A stretch of DNA of 64,000 bases from positions 43,145 to 107,144 of the forward strand of contig NZ_JBITLV010000009.1 in the NCBI RefSeq assembly GCF_044465595.1. Reading direction: 5' to 3'. Position numbers and translations under genes: made by a program. Below are positions 24,429-33,007 of this stretch, one piece after another. Source of the stretch: Spongisporangium articulatum (GTDB lineage Bacteria > Actinomycetota > Actinomycetes > Actinomycetales > Kineosporiaceae). The notes beneath the pieces are model-generated. The model was not told where the DNA came from. It did no database searches and worked only from the letters and a program-made list of their open reading frames with translations. Each line of letters begins with the position of its first letter. The first letter of the stretch is position 1.

Positions 24429-25212
24429 GCTGACTGCTCACCGAGAGCACCTCACCCGTGAGGTAACTCGCGTACTCGCTGGCCAGGAAGACGATGGTGG
24501 TGGCCACCTCCCACGGCTCGGCGGCGCGGCCGAACGCCTCCCGGGCGGTCAGCTGCGTGAGCAGCTCGTCGTCGGTGACCTTGGCCAGGAAGGGGTGCAT
24601 GGCCAGGCTCGGGGCGACCGCGTTGACCCGCACCTCCAGCTCCGCGGCCTCCATCGCCGAGCACCGGGTCAGCGCCATCACACCCGCCTTGGCCGCCGCG
24701 TAGTGCGCCTGGCCGGGCTGGGCCCGCCAGCCGAGCACCGAGGCGTTGTTGACGATCGCCCCGCCGGGGCGCCCGGCGTCCGCCTGGCCGCGGAACCGGC
24801 GCAGGGCGGCCCGGGTGCAGCGGAAGGTGCCCGTCAGGGTCACGTCGAGAACGCGCGCCCACTCGTCGTCCGTCATCGCCTCGACCGTCGCGGTGCCGCC
24901 CAGTCCGGCGTTGTTGACCAGCACGTCGAGACGGCCGTGCGCGTCCACGGCCGCGGCGACCAGCCGCTGGACCGCGTCCTCGTCGGTCACGTCGCAGACC
25001 GCCGTGGCGGGCCTGGTGCCCGTCAGGTCGGCCAGCTCCTCGGCCGTGGCCAGCAGCCGGCGCTCGTGCCAGTCGCTGATCAGGACGTCGGCGCCCTCCT
25101 CCAGGCACCGCCGCGCGGTGGCCGACCCGATGCCGGTCCCGGCGGCCGCGGTGACCACGACGGCCCGGCCCCGGAGCAGGTCGTGGGCCGGTGGGTACTC
25201 CGGAACGTTCAT
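24421..25212 (-). CDS. ipdF: 5-hydroxy-HIP-CoA dehydrogenase (IpdF)
   Basis: 263 residues, strikingly similar to Rv3559c as I recall it: VVVTAAAGTGIGSATARR, ISDWHERRL, DVLVNNAGLGGTATVEAMTD, IVNNASVLGWRAQPGQAH, YAAAKAGVMALTRCSA and GRAAEPWEVATTIVFLASEY. IpdF oxidises the 5-hydroxyl of the C/D-ring propionyl-CoA intermediate so it joins the main HIP-CoA route. The ATG at 25212 overlaps the fadE30 stop (ATGA), preserving the fadE30-ipdF pairing. Confidence 0.93.
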   Translation of the reverse strand: MNVPEYPPAHDLLRGRAVVVTAAAGTGIGSATARRCLEEGADVLISDWHERRLLATAEELADLTGTRPATAVCDVTDEDAVQRLVAAAVDAHGRLDVLVNNAGLGGTATVEAMTDDEWARVLDVTLTGTFRCTRAALRRFRGQADAGRPGGAIVNNASVLGWRAQPGQAHYAAAKAGVMALTRCSAMEAAELEVRVNAVAPSLAMHPFLAKVTDDELLTQLTAREAFGRAAEPWEVATTIVFLASEYASYLTGEVLSVSSQHA

Positions 25213-26381
25213 GCCTGCGCCCCTTTCGGCTCCCGGGGAAGGCCGAGCACGCGCTCGGCGAGGACGGTGCGCTGCACCTCGTCGGAGCCGCCGTAGAGCG
25301 TGTCGGCCCGGCTGAACAGGTAGAGGCGTTGGGCGTCGGTCAGGTCGTAGGGCGGCCCGGCGGCGACCAGCCCGCCGTCCGTCTGCACCGCCACGGCCAG
25401 CTCGCCCAGCGTCCGGTGCCACCGGGCCCACAACAGCTTGGTGACGTTGGCCTGCCCGGCCCCGTGGGCACCCCCGCCGGTGCGCAGCGCGTGCGCCCGC
25501 ATGACCTCCAGCTCGGCCCACGCCCGGGCCAGCCGGTCCGCCAGCACCGGGTCGTCGAGGGCCCCCGTGCGCGCGGCCGTGGCCACCACCCGCTCGAGTT
25601 CGCGGCGGAATCCGACCTGCTGGCCGAGGGTCGCGGCGCCGCGCTCGAACGCGAGCGTGCCGAGCGCGACGGCCCAGCCGCCGCCCACCTCGCCCACCAC
25701 GTCGTCGGCCCGGGCCCGCGCCCCGTCGAAGAAGACCTCGTTGAACTCGGACGTCCCGGTGAGCTGGACGATCGGGCGTACCTCGACGCCCGGCTGGTCC
25801 ATGGGCACCAGCAGGTACGAGAGGCCGTGATGGCGGGTCGAGCCCGGTTCGGTGCGGCACAGCACGAAGGCCCAGCCCGCCACGTGGGCCAGCGACGTCC
25901 AGACCTTCTGACCGGTGATCACCCACTCGTCACCGTCGCGCTCGGCCCTCGTGGCGACGTTGGCCAGGTCGGAGCCGGCCCCCGGCTCGGAGTACCCCTG
26001 ACACCAGAGGTGTTCCGCGGCGCGGATTCCCGGCAGGTGCCGGGCCTGCTGCTCGGGGCTGCCGTACGCGATCAGGGTGGGGCCGAGCAGCTCCTCCCCG
26101 ATGTGCCCGAGCCGGACGGGGGCGTCGGCGCGCGCGTACTCCTCGTGGAAGACGACGAGCTCGGCGGGCGTCGCCCCCCGGCCGCCGTGCTCGACGGGCC
26201 AGCCGACGCACGTCCAGCCCGCGGCGGCCAGGTTCCGGTCCCAGTCGCGGCGCAGCTCGAACGCCTCGTGCTCGCGGCCCGGCCCGCCCAGCCCGCGGGC
26301 GCCGGCGAACCGGCCGGTCAGGTTCTCGGCCAGCCACGTGCGGATCTCCTGCCGGAAGTCGTCCGTCGACGCGTCGTTCAC
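25209..26381 (-). CDS. fadE30: Acyl-CoA dehydrogenase FadE30 (HIP-CoA pathway)
   Basis: 390 residues with a full acyl-CoA dehydrogenase domain: GWPVEHGGRGATPAELVVF, LWCQGYSEPGAGSDLANVAT, DEWVITGQKVWTSLAHVAGW, TSEFNEVFFDGA and the C-terminal TLYGGSDEVQRTVLAERVLG. The length matches Rv3560c (385 aa), and like that gene it is adjacent to ipdF. The proposed step is dehydrogenation of the propionyl side chain of HIP-CoA. The start at 26381 overlaps the upstream FadE gene. Confidence 0.92.
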   Translation of the reverse strand: MNDASTDDFRQEIRTWLAENLTGRFAGARGLGGPGREHEAFELRRDWDRNLAAAGWTCVGWPVEHGGRGATPAELVVFHEEYARADAPVRLGHIGEELLGPTLIAYGSPEQQARHLPGIRAAEHLWCQGYSEPGAGSDLANVATRAERDGDEWVITGQKVWTSLAHVAGWAFVLCRTEPGSTRHHGLSYLLVPMDQPGVEVRPIVQLTGTSEFNEVFFDGARARADDVVGEVGGGWAVALGTLAFERGAATLGQQVGFRRELERVVATAARTGALDDPVLADRLARAWAELEVMRAHALRTGGGAHGAGQANVTKLLWARWHRTLGELAVAVQTDGGLVAAGPPYDLTDAQRLYLFSRADTLYGGSDEVQRTVLAERVLGLPREPKGAQA

Positions 26382-27403
26382 GAGCGCACCGCCGTCCGGA
26401 GCCGGTCGGCGAGCCGGGCCCGGTGCGCCGCCGGGCTCCCGGCCAGGTTCGCGGTGGCGTGCGCGTGCTTGAACCAGCGGTGGGCGGGGTGCTCCCAGGT
26501 GATCGCGATCCCCCCGTGCAACTGGACGGTCTCCGCCGCGACCGCGAGGTAGGCCTCACCGCAGACGCAGCCCGCGACGTCGGCGAGCAGCCCGGCGTCG
26601 GGAGCGCCCGCCGTCCAGGCCGCGGCGGCCGTCCAGGAGGCCGACTCGGCCGCCTCCACGAGCACGAGAAGGTCCGCCAGCCGGTGCTTCACGGCCTGGA
26701 ACGAGCCGACCGGCCGGCCGAACTGCACCCGCTCGCGCAGGTAGGCGACCGTGACCTCGAGGCAGCGACGGGCACCGCCCACCTGCTCGGCGCTCAGCGC
26801 GACCACCCGCAGCGCACGCAACCGGTCGAGATCCGCCGCGGTGAGCGTGCCCAGCGGCCGGGCCGTGGCGTCGCGGGCCTCGACCCGGGCCAGGTGCAGC
26901 GACCGATCCATGGTGGGGAGCACCTCGCGGTGCACCCGGTCGAGGTCGAGCTCCGCCAGCACGGCCCCGTCGTCGGTCTCGAGCACCGCGAGCAGCACCT
27001 CGGCACGGGCGCCGTCCAGCACCCGCTCGGCCGGTGCCTCGACGAGGGCGGCGCTCCCGGCGTCCGGGACCGCCGCCCCGGCCAGCAGGGCCGCCTGCCC
27101 GGCCCGCAGCGTGGCCGGGAACGGAGTGGCCACCACCGCGCGGCCGAGCTCGACCAGGACGGCGTGCGCGTCGAGGTAGTCGCCGCCGACGCCACCCGCC
27201 GCCTCCGGTACCCCCAGCCACGGAAGACCTAGGTCCCGCAGCCGTTTCCAGAGGTCCGCGTCGTACCCACCTGGCCCGTCCTCGACCCGCTCGGGGACCG
27301 GGGCGTGCCGGGTCAGCAGGTCGCGCACGGTGGCGGCCAGTTCGGCCCGCTCCCGCGAGGCCGAGGGCGGGCCCGAGACGACGAGGCCGGTGAGCAGGCT
27401 CAC
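26378..27403 (-). CDS. Small-subunit acyl-CoA dehydrogenase, FadE33/FadE32-like
   Basis: 341 residues. The N-terminal half is diverged (LWKRLRDLGLPWLGVPEAAGG), while the C-terminal half keeps LRERVQFGRPVGSFQAVKHR and QLHGGIAITWEHPAHRWFK. This asymmetry marks the partner subunit of heteromeric steroid acyl-CoA dehydrogenases. Position and type suggest equivalence to FadE33 or FadE32 (Rv3564, Rv3563) in C/D-ring degradation. Partner choice between FadE30 and FadE31 cannot be decided from sequence. The GTG start overlaps the crotonase stop in GTGA. Confidence 0.83.
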   Translation of the reverse strand: MSLLTGLVVSGPPSASRERAELAATVRDLLTRHAPVPERVEDGPGGYDADLWKRLRDLGLPWLGVPEAAGGVGGDYLDAHAVLVELGRAVVATPFPATLRAGQAALLAGAAVPDAGSAALVEAPAERVLDGARAEVLLAVLETDDGAVLAELDLDRVHREVLPTMDRSLHLARVEARDATARPLGTLTAADLDRLRALRVVALSAEQVGGARRCLEVTVAYLRERVQFGRPVGSFQAVKHRLADLLVLVEAAESASWTAAAAWTAGAPDAGLLADVAGCVCGEAYLAVAAETVQLHGGIAITWEHPAHRWFKHAHATANLAGSPAAHRARLADRLRTAVRS

Positions 27404-28269
27404 CGCGCCTCCCCGCGGGCCGAGTCGCGCATGGACCGGGCGTCCTGGCCGGCCAGGGAGTCCGCGCCCACCTCGGCGTTGTGGGCGTGCGCGACGTGGT
27501 GCAGGCCGAACACCGAGTCCATCCCAGCCCGCAGGCCCATCAGGTCCTCGCTCTGGTTCACCGCGCGCTTGGTCAGGGCCAGGCCGAGCCGGGGCATGGT
27601 CGCGATGCGCGCGGCCAGGTCGAGGGTGTGCGCCTCGAGGTCCGCCCGGGGCACGACCCGGTTGACCATGCCCAGCTCGTGGGCCCGGGCGGCCGGAACC
27701 CGCTCGCCGAGGAACAGGAACTCCTTGGCGAAGCGCGGGCCCATCACCCATGGGTGGGCGAAGTACTCGACCCCGGGGATGCCCATCCGCACGACCGGGT
27801 CGGCGAAGAACGCGTCGTCGGCGGCCACCACCAGGTCGCAGCACCAGGCGAGCATCAGGCCACCCGCGACGCAGGCACCCTGCACCATGGCGATCGTCGG
27901 CTTCGGGATCTCCCGCCAACGGCGGCACATCCCCAGGTAGACCTCGGACTCGCGGGCGTAGCGGCTCTCGGCGCCGGCCTTGCCGACGTGGTCCCACCAG
28001 AGGGTGGCGCGCCGCTCGAACGAGGTGTCGACGTCGCGGCCGGGGGTGCCGATGTCGTGCCCGGCCGAGAAGTGCCTGCCCGCGCCGGTCAGCACGATGA
28101 CGGCGACCTCGTCGTCGGCCACGGCCCGGTAGAAGGCGGCGTCGAGCGCGTACGTCATGGCGCTGTTCTGGGCGTTCGCGTACTCGGGCCGGTTCATCGT
28201 GACGACCGCGACCGGGCCTTCGGTGCGGTAGGTGACGATCTCGCCTGTCTCGTCGGTCTGTTCGCTCAT
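27400..28269 (-). CDS. Second crotonase (enoyl-CoA hydratase family) in the C/D-ring operon
   Basis: 289 residues of crotonase fold: VAVVTMNRPEYANAQNSAMT, oxyanion segment SAGHDIGTPGRD, then VQGACVAGGLMLAWCCDLVV and DPVVRMGIPGVEYFAHPWV. It is clearly different from EchA20 and EchA19 elsewhere in the window. It sits between the two small FadE subunits. I recall no counterpart in the M. tuberculosis KstR2 gene set. A reasonable guess is hydration of the unsaturated propionyl chain made by FadE30, before oxidation and thiolysis; this is inference. The extra C-terminal tail (ARSMRDSARGEAR) is charged. Confidence 0.85.
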   Translation of the reverse strand: MSEQTDETGEIVTYRTEGPVAVVTMNRPEYANAQNSAMTYALDAAFYRAVADDEVAVIVLTGAGRHFSAGHDIGTPGRDVDTSFERRATLWWDHVGKAGAESRYARESEVYLGMCRRWREIPKPTIAMVQGACVAGGLMLAWCCDLVVAADDAFFADPVVRMGIPGVEYFAHPWVMGPRFAKEFLFLGERVPAARAHELGMVNRVVPRADLEAHTLDLAARIATMPRLGLALTKRAVNQSEDLMGLRAGMDSVFGLHHVAHAHNAEVGADSLAGQDARSMRDSARGEAR

Positions 28270-29192
28270 GCGTCCTCCTCGATCAGACCCAGCGCTCGGG
28301 CGACGACCTCGCGGTGCTCGGCGCCGGTGCCCCAGGCCGCCTGGAGCGCCCAGATCCGGGTCAGCCAGCGGTGCAGCGGGTGCTCGCGGGTGTAGCCCAT
28401 GGCGCCGTGGCACTGCAGCGCGGCGCGGGCGGCGAGCCCCGCGGCGGTGCCGGCGCGGGCTTTGGCCGCCGAGACGTCGCGCTCGGCGGTGGGTGCGCCG
28501 GTGGCCTGCGCCCAGGCCGCCGCGTGGACGAGCGGGCGGGCCAGTTCCACGGCCCGGTAGCCGTCGGCCAGCTGGTGCTTCACGGCCTGGAACGACCCGA
28601 CCGGGACGCCGAACTGGTGCCGCTCTCGGACGTGCTCGACGGCCAGTTCCACGGCCCGGGCGCCGAGCCCCACCAGTTGCGCTGCGGTCCCGAGCACGCC
28701 CGCGCGCCACCCCTTGTCGAGAGCTCCGCGATCCACGTCGAGCCGTTCGCCGGGCGCCGTGGGCCGTCCGAGCGGGCGGTACGGGTCGACGGCGTGCACG
28801 GGGTTCAGCGCGGGGGTCCGCCGGACGGCGGTGCGGTCGCCGACCAGCGCCGTGCGGGCGAGGCCCGCCCAGGGGGCCAGGTCCGAGCCGTCCAGGACGA
28901 CGGTCGCCGGCTCGCCGAGGGCGGCGGGCGTCAGCAGGTGAGGGGCGACGAGGCAGGTCTCGACGACCGGGACGGGCAGCGCCGCCCGGCCGGTCTCCTC
29001 GACGCAGAGCACGAGATCCAGCTCGTCGAGGCCCAACCCACCGTCGGCCTCGGGCACGAGGGCCACCGGCAGTCCGAGGTCGGACAGCCGGGACCAGGCG
29101 AGCGCGGCGTCCGGGGCGTCGTCGAGCCCCTTGAGCGCTTCGCGCAGGCCGTCGCGCAGGGCGAGCTGATCCGGGGTGAAGGAGAAGTCCAT
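28266..29192 (-). CDS. Small-subunit acyl-CoA dehydrogenase, FadE32-like
   Basis: 308 residues, matching the short length of FadE32 (about 319 aa). N-terminal MDFSFTPDQLALRDGLRE and LGLPVALVPEADGGLG; the C-terminal half keeps VRERHQFGVPVGSFQAVKHQ and QCHGAMGYTREHPLHRWLTR. It immediately follows the FadE31 gene (TGATG overlap), as Rv3563 follows Rv3562, so a FadE31-FadE32 heteromer is likely. The exact substrate after ring C opening is not settled. Confidence 0.86.
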   Translation of the reverse strand: MDFSFTPDQLALRDGLREALKGLDDAPDAALAWSRLSDLGLPVALVPEADGGLGLDELDLVLCVEETGRAALPVPVVETCLVAPHLLTPAALGEPATVVLDGSDLAPWAGLARTALVGDRTAVRRTPALNPVHAVDPYRPLGRPTAPGERLDVDRGALDKGWRAGVLGTAAQLVGLGARAVELAVEHVRERHQFGVPVGSFQAVKHQLADGYRAVELARPLVHAAAWAQATGAPTAERDVSAAKARAGTAAGLAARAALQCHGAMGYTREHPLHRWLTRIWALQAAWGTGAEHREVVARALGLIEEDA

Positions 29193-30340
29193 CACCGGCT
29201 CCGGGGCAGGCCGAGGAGGCGCTCGGCCACGATGTCGCGCTGGATCTCGTTGGTGCCCGCGTAGATCGGGCCGGACAGCGAGAACTGGAAGCCGCGGGTC
29301 CACGAGCCGTCGGTCTGGGCACCGGCGCCGAGCACGTCGAGGGCCAACTCGTGCAGCCGGACGTCGAGCTCCGACCAGTGCAGCTTGCTCAGGCTGGCCT
29401 CGGCGCCGACCGGCTCGCCCGCGACGATCCGGGTGACCACCTCGTCGGTGTGCCGGGCGTAGGCCTGCACGTCGAGCCAGCTCTCGACGAGCCGGTCGAC
29501 GATCGCGGGATCGGGCCCCGCAGCCAGCGCCGCCGACCGGAGCCGCTCGAAGGCCGCCAGGAACCGGCCGGGTGAGCGCAGCGTCAGGCCGCGTTCCCCC
29601 GCCGCCGTCGCCATCGCCACCTTCCACCCGCCGTGCACCGGGCCGAGGACGTCGGCGTCGGGCACGAAGACGTCGTCGAAGAACAGGTCGGCGAACCCCT
29701 CGTCGCCGTCCAGCCGGCTGAACCCGTGCACGGTGACCCCGGGCGCGTCGAGCGGGACCAGGAAGTAGGTGAGCCCGCGGTGCCGCCGGACCTCGGGGTC
29801 GTCGCCGGCTCCGGTACGGAACAGCCCGAACACGTGGGTGCAGAACGCGCCGCGCGTGCTCCAGGTCTTCTGCCCGCTCAGCCGCCACCCGCCGCCCGCC
29901 TCGTCGCGCACCGCCCGGCTGGTCAGCGAGGCCAGGTCGCTGCCCGCACCCGGCTCCGACCAGCCCTGACACCAGAGATCCTGGGCGGCGGCCATTCTCG
30001 GCAGGATGCGGGCCTGCTGCTCGGGCGTGCCGAACCGGAAGACGGCCGGCGCGAGCAGGAAGATGCCGTTCTGCGTGACCCGTTGCGGGGCCCCGGCCCG
30101 GTAGTACTCCTCCTCGAAGACCAGCCACTGCCAGGGGTTCACGTCCCGACCGCCGTACCGCTCCGGCCACGACACGACCGACCACCGCGCCGCGTGCAGC
30201 CGGCGCTCCCAGTCCAGGTGCGCCGCGAAGCCCGCGCGGGTGTCGCCCGACGGCAGGGGGTCGGTCGGCACGTTCGCCTCGAGCCAGGCCCGGGCCTGCG
30301 CGCGGAACGCCTGGTCCTCGGCCGTCCAGGTCAGGTCCAT
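29192..30340 (-). CDS. fadE31: Acyl-CoA dehydrogenase FadE31
   Basis: 382 residues. Matches what I recall of Rv3562: WPERYGGRDVNPWQWLVFEE, EYYRAGAPQRVTQNG, LWCQGWSEPGAGSDLASLTS, LSGQKTWSTRGAFCTHVFG, GERGLTLRSPGRFLAAFERL and GPIYAGTNEIQRDIVAERLL. It acts late in C/D-ring degradation, probably with the FadE32-like subunit encoded next. It directly follows ipdC with stop and start sharing bases (TGATG). Confidence 0.92.
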   Translation of the reverse strand: MDLTWTAEDQAFRAQARAWLEANVPTDPLPSGDTRAGFAAHLDWERRLHAARWSVVSWPERYGGRDVNPWQWLVFEEEYYRAGAPQRVTQNGIFLLAPAVFRFGTPEQQARILPRMAAAQDLWCQGWSEPGAGSDLASLTSRAVRDEAGGGWRLSGQKTWSTRGAFCTHVFGLFRTGAGDDPEVRRHRGLTYFLVPLDAPGVTVHGFSRLDGDEGFADLFFDDVFVPDADVLGPVHGGWKVAMATAAGERGLTLRSPGRFLAAFERLRSAALAAGPDPAIVDRLVESWLDVQAYARHTDEVVTRIVAGEPVGAEASLSKLHWSELDVRLHELALDVLGAGAQTDGSWTRGFQFSLSGPIYAGTNEIQRDIVAERLLGLPRSR

Positions 30341-31422
30341 CAGGCGTCCACGCCTGACTCGACCCCGGTGAACCGCACTCCGGCCCGCCTCGCCTCGGCG
30401 ACGATCCGCTCGATCAACTCGGCCACGCCGGGCAGGTCGGTGATCGCCCCCGCGACCTGGCCGGTAGGCAGGAGCCCGCGCACGTCGTCCCCCTCCACCA
30501 GCGCCGAGCGGATCAGCAGCGGCGCCTGCGCCGCCCGGGCCGTGCGTTCCAGGCTCAGCCCCTCCCGGCGGCGCAGGCGCAGGCCCTCGCGGACGACGTC
30601 CAGCCAGCTCTGGCCCGTGATCCGCCGGACCTGCGCGGCCTGGCGCGGGGCCTCGAGCAGCCGGCGCAGGAGCGGGCGCGTGGTCAGGTCGCCGACCGCC
30701 TCGGTGCGCAGCACCCGCATCGGCATGCCGTCGAACGCGTCGGAGACCAGCGTGTCCGACAGGCCGGCGGCGAGGTACCGCCGCTTGACGGCCTCGGGCA
30801 CGCGGCTCTCCCGGGTGAGCAGGAAGCGGGTGCCCATCGCCACGCCGTCGGCCCCCCAGGCCAGCGCGGCGGCCAGACCCCGGCCGTCGGCGAACCCGCC
30901 GGCGGCCAGTACGGGCACCCGCCCGGCGACGACGTCCAGGACGGCGGGCAGCAGGAGGGTGGTCGCGATGTCCCCGGTGTGGCCGCCGCCCTCGCCGCCC
31001 TGCGCGATCAGGGCATCGGCCCCGGCGTCGACCATCTTCTCGGCGTGCCGGGGCTTCCCGACGGTCACGACGCACAGCAGCCCGGCCGCGTGCACCCGCT
31101 CGATCACCGCGGCGGGCGGGCCGCCGGCGAAACTGACGACGGGCACGCGGGACTCGGCCAGGACGTCGAGCCGGCGCGGCAGGTCCGGCTGGTCCGGGCG
31201 CAGGTTCACACCGAACGGCGCGTCCGTCCGGGCCCGCACCTTGGCGACGGCCCCGACCATCGCGTCCTCGTCCAGGGTGACGGCGGCCAGGATGCCGAGC
31301 CCGCCCGCGGCGCTGGTGGCGGCGGTCAGGTGGGCGCCGGAGACCCAACCCATGCCGGTCTGGACGATCGGGTACCGGACGGCGAACCGCTCGCAGAACG
31401 GCGTTCTCAACCAGTCGCTCAT
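30340..31422 (-). CDS. ipdC: Flavin-dependent HIC-CoA-pathway oxidoreductase (IpdC)
   Basis: 360 residues with the nitronate monooxygenase-like FMN TIM barrel: YPIVQTGMGWVSGAHLTAAT, AQGGEGGGHTGD, LAAGGFADGRGLAAALAWGA and the phosphate-binding GVAMGTRFLLTRE. It corresponds to Rv3553, named IpdC, reported to introduce a ring C double bond in the 5-hydroxy-HIC-CoA intermediate ahead of ring cleavage. Placement directly after ipdB reproduces the mycobacterial order. ATGA overlap with ipdB. Confidence 0.92.
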   Translation of the reverse strand: MSDWLRTPFCERFAVRYPIVQTGMGWVSGAHLTAATSAAGGLGILAAVTLDEDAMVGAVAKVRARTDAPFGVNLRPDQPDLPRRLDVLAESRVPVVSFAGGPPAAVIERVHAAGLLCVVTVGKPRHAEKMVDAGADALIAQGGEGGGHTGDIATTLLLPAVLDVVAGRVPVLAAGGFADGRGLAAALAWGADGVAMGTRFLLTRESRVPEAVKRRYLAAGLSDTLVSDAFDGMPMRVLRTEAVGDLTTRPLLRRLLEAPRQAAQVRRITGQSWLDVVREGLRLRRREGLSLERTARAAQAPLLIRSALVEGDDVRGLLPTGQVAGAITDLPGVAELIERIVAEARRAGVRFTGVESGVDA

Positions 31423-32150
31423 GCGGGCACCTCGCTGAACCGGGCACCCTCGGGGTCGAGCCGGTCGAGCAGGTCCAGGGTGGCGTCGTCCGGCGCCGGG
31501 GTGGTGGGGACGTCGGCGCCCACGACCAGCTCGAAGCCGGTCGCCGCCACGACGTCGTCGACCGTGACCCCGGGGTGCACGCTGACCAGCCGCATGGTGC
31601 GGGTCGGGGTGGCGAAATCCAGGACGGCGAGATCGCTCACCACACGGCGGATCTCGTGGAACCGGGCGCCCTGCGGGCCCAGGGTGGCGGCCCGGTCGTA
31701 GCCGATGCCGCACACGACGTCCACACGTTCCACGAACACCCGGGGCGTGTGCCTCGGCACCCAGTAGCTGGTCGGGTGGTTGATCGTGTTCCCCGGGGCG
31801 CCGCGGAACCCGAGCAGCTGCCGGGCGGGCCGGTGCGGGTCCGCGCCGACCGCGGCCAGGTTCTGGTTACCGTACCGGTCGAGCTGCGAGGCGCCCATGA
31901 CGACGTGCCGCCGCCCGCTCCACACCACGTCGAACATCCGCCGGTACGGGTTCCAGCCCTCGACGTCACCGTCGGCGGAGACGAAGAATGCGTCCCGCTC
32001 CAGGAACAGCAGGTCGGGCTCGAAGGTGGCCCGGGCCAGCCGGCCCGCCACGCGGGGCAACGCGCCGATCGGGTTGGCCACGATCTCGCCGTCCCCCCGG
32101 AAGGTCTCGGCCAGGGCGGCGACGCACACGTCGGCGCGGGTGGCGCTCAT
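31419..32150 (-). CDS. ipdB: Ring C hydrolase beta subunit (IpdB)
   Basis: 243 residues of the CoA-transferase beta-subunit fold: PIGALPRVAGRLARATFEPD, YRRMFDVVWSGRRHVVMGAS, and LDRYGNQNLAAVGADPHRP. IpdA and IpdB form a heterotetramer that hydrolytically opens the last steroid ring (ring C of COCHEA-CoA), a hydrolase use of a CoA-transferase scaffold. The ATG start overlaps the ipdA stop. Gene order matches Rv3551-Rv3552. Confidence 0.94.
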   Translation of the reverse strand: MSATRADVCVAALAETFRGDGEIVANPIGALPRVAGRLARATFEPDLLFLERDAFFVSADGDVEGWNPYRRMFDVVWSGRRHVVMGASQLDRYGNQNLAAVGADPHRPARQLLGFRGAPGNTINHPTSYWVPRHTPRVFVERVDVVCGIGYDRAATLGPQGARFHEIRRVVSDLAVLDFATPTRTMRLVSVHPGVTVDDVVAATGFELVVGADVPTTPAPDDATLDLLDRLDPEGARFSEVPA

Positions 32151-33007
32151 GCTGCTCCCCCTACCCGCCGCTGGTAGTCGGCCTCGTCGCCGTCCAGCCA
32201 GCGCTGCGCGTACCCGGCCCAGCCCTCGGGCGTGGCCGCGCTGCCGGCGTACTCGCGCAGGTGCCCGACGTCGCGCGGGTGCAGCGGGTCGCAGGACGTC
32301 GGGTGGCTACCGCCGGGCGCCGCCACCACCCCGTCGACCAGGTACCGCGGCACGGCCAGGGTGCGGAAGTCGCCGTCGCCCAGCAGGTCCGCCGGTTCGA
32401 CCAGCTCCTCGCAGGTCAGGTACCGGTCCCGGGCCGCGCCCAGGAACAGGGTGTCGAAGTACGGGTCGTCGTCGAGCAGGCGGCCGTTGCCCCGCCGGTC
32501 GGCCCGGTGCACGTGCACGATCGCGGCGTCCAGCTCCAGGGCCGGGACGGCGACGAGTTCCTCGGGGGTGCCGTCCGGGCCCGGGTAGGGCGAGACGACC
32601 GTGCGCAGGGTCGGGTCGATCCGGAACAGGTCGGAGCCGAGCCCGACCCGGGTGGGCAGGAACGGCACCCGCCAGGCCGCCGCCTGGAGGCCGAGCAACA
32701 TCATCCCCTCGTCCAGCTCGCGGGCGGCGATGGCGCCGGACTCGCGGGCCCGGCGGAAGTACGGCTCCAGGGGGATCACGTCGAGCGAGACGAACGCGAA
32801 GACGAGCTCCCGGACCTTGCCCGCGGCGCAGAGCATCCCGACGTCCGGGCCGCCGTACGAGACCAGCCGCAGGTCCTTCAGGTCGGAGCGCAGGATGGCC
32901 CGGACGATCGACATCGGCTTGCGCCGCGACCCCCACCCGCCCAGGCCGACGGTCATCCCGTCCTCGAGCCGGGCGACCACGTCGTCCTCGGTCATGAGCT
33001 TGTTCAC
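32147..33007 (-). CDS. ipdA: Ring C hydrolase alpha subunit (IpdA)
   Basis: 286 residues of the CoA-transferase alpha-subunit fold: DGMTVGLGGWGSRRKPMSIV at the N-terminus, LVSYGGPDVGMLCAAGKVRE, and ALELDAAIVHVHRADRRGNG. It is the obligate partner of IpdB in opening ring C. Length and order fit Rv3551 (about 292 aa). The GTG at 33007 overlaps the echA20 stop in GTGA; the next ATG is five codons in. Confidence 0.94.
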   Translation of the reverse strand: MNKLMTEDDVVARLEDGMTVGLGGWGSRRKPMSIVRAILRSDLKDLRLVSYGGPDVGMLCAAGKVRELVFAFVSLDVIPLEPYFRRARESGAIAARELDEGMMLLGLQAAAWRVPFLPTRVGLGSDLFRIDPTLRTVVSPYPGPDGTPEELVAVPALELDAAIVHVHRADRRGNGRLLDDDPYFDTLFLGAARDRYLTCEELVEPADLLGDGDFRTLAVPRYLVDGVVAAPGGSHPTSCDPLHPRDVGHLREYAGSAATPEGWAGYAQRWLDGDEADYQRRVGGAA

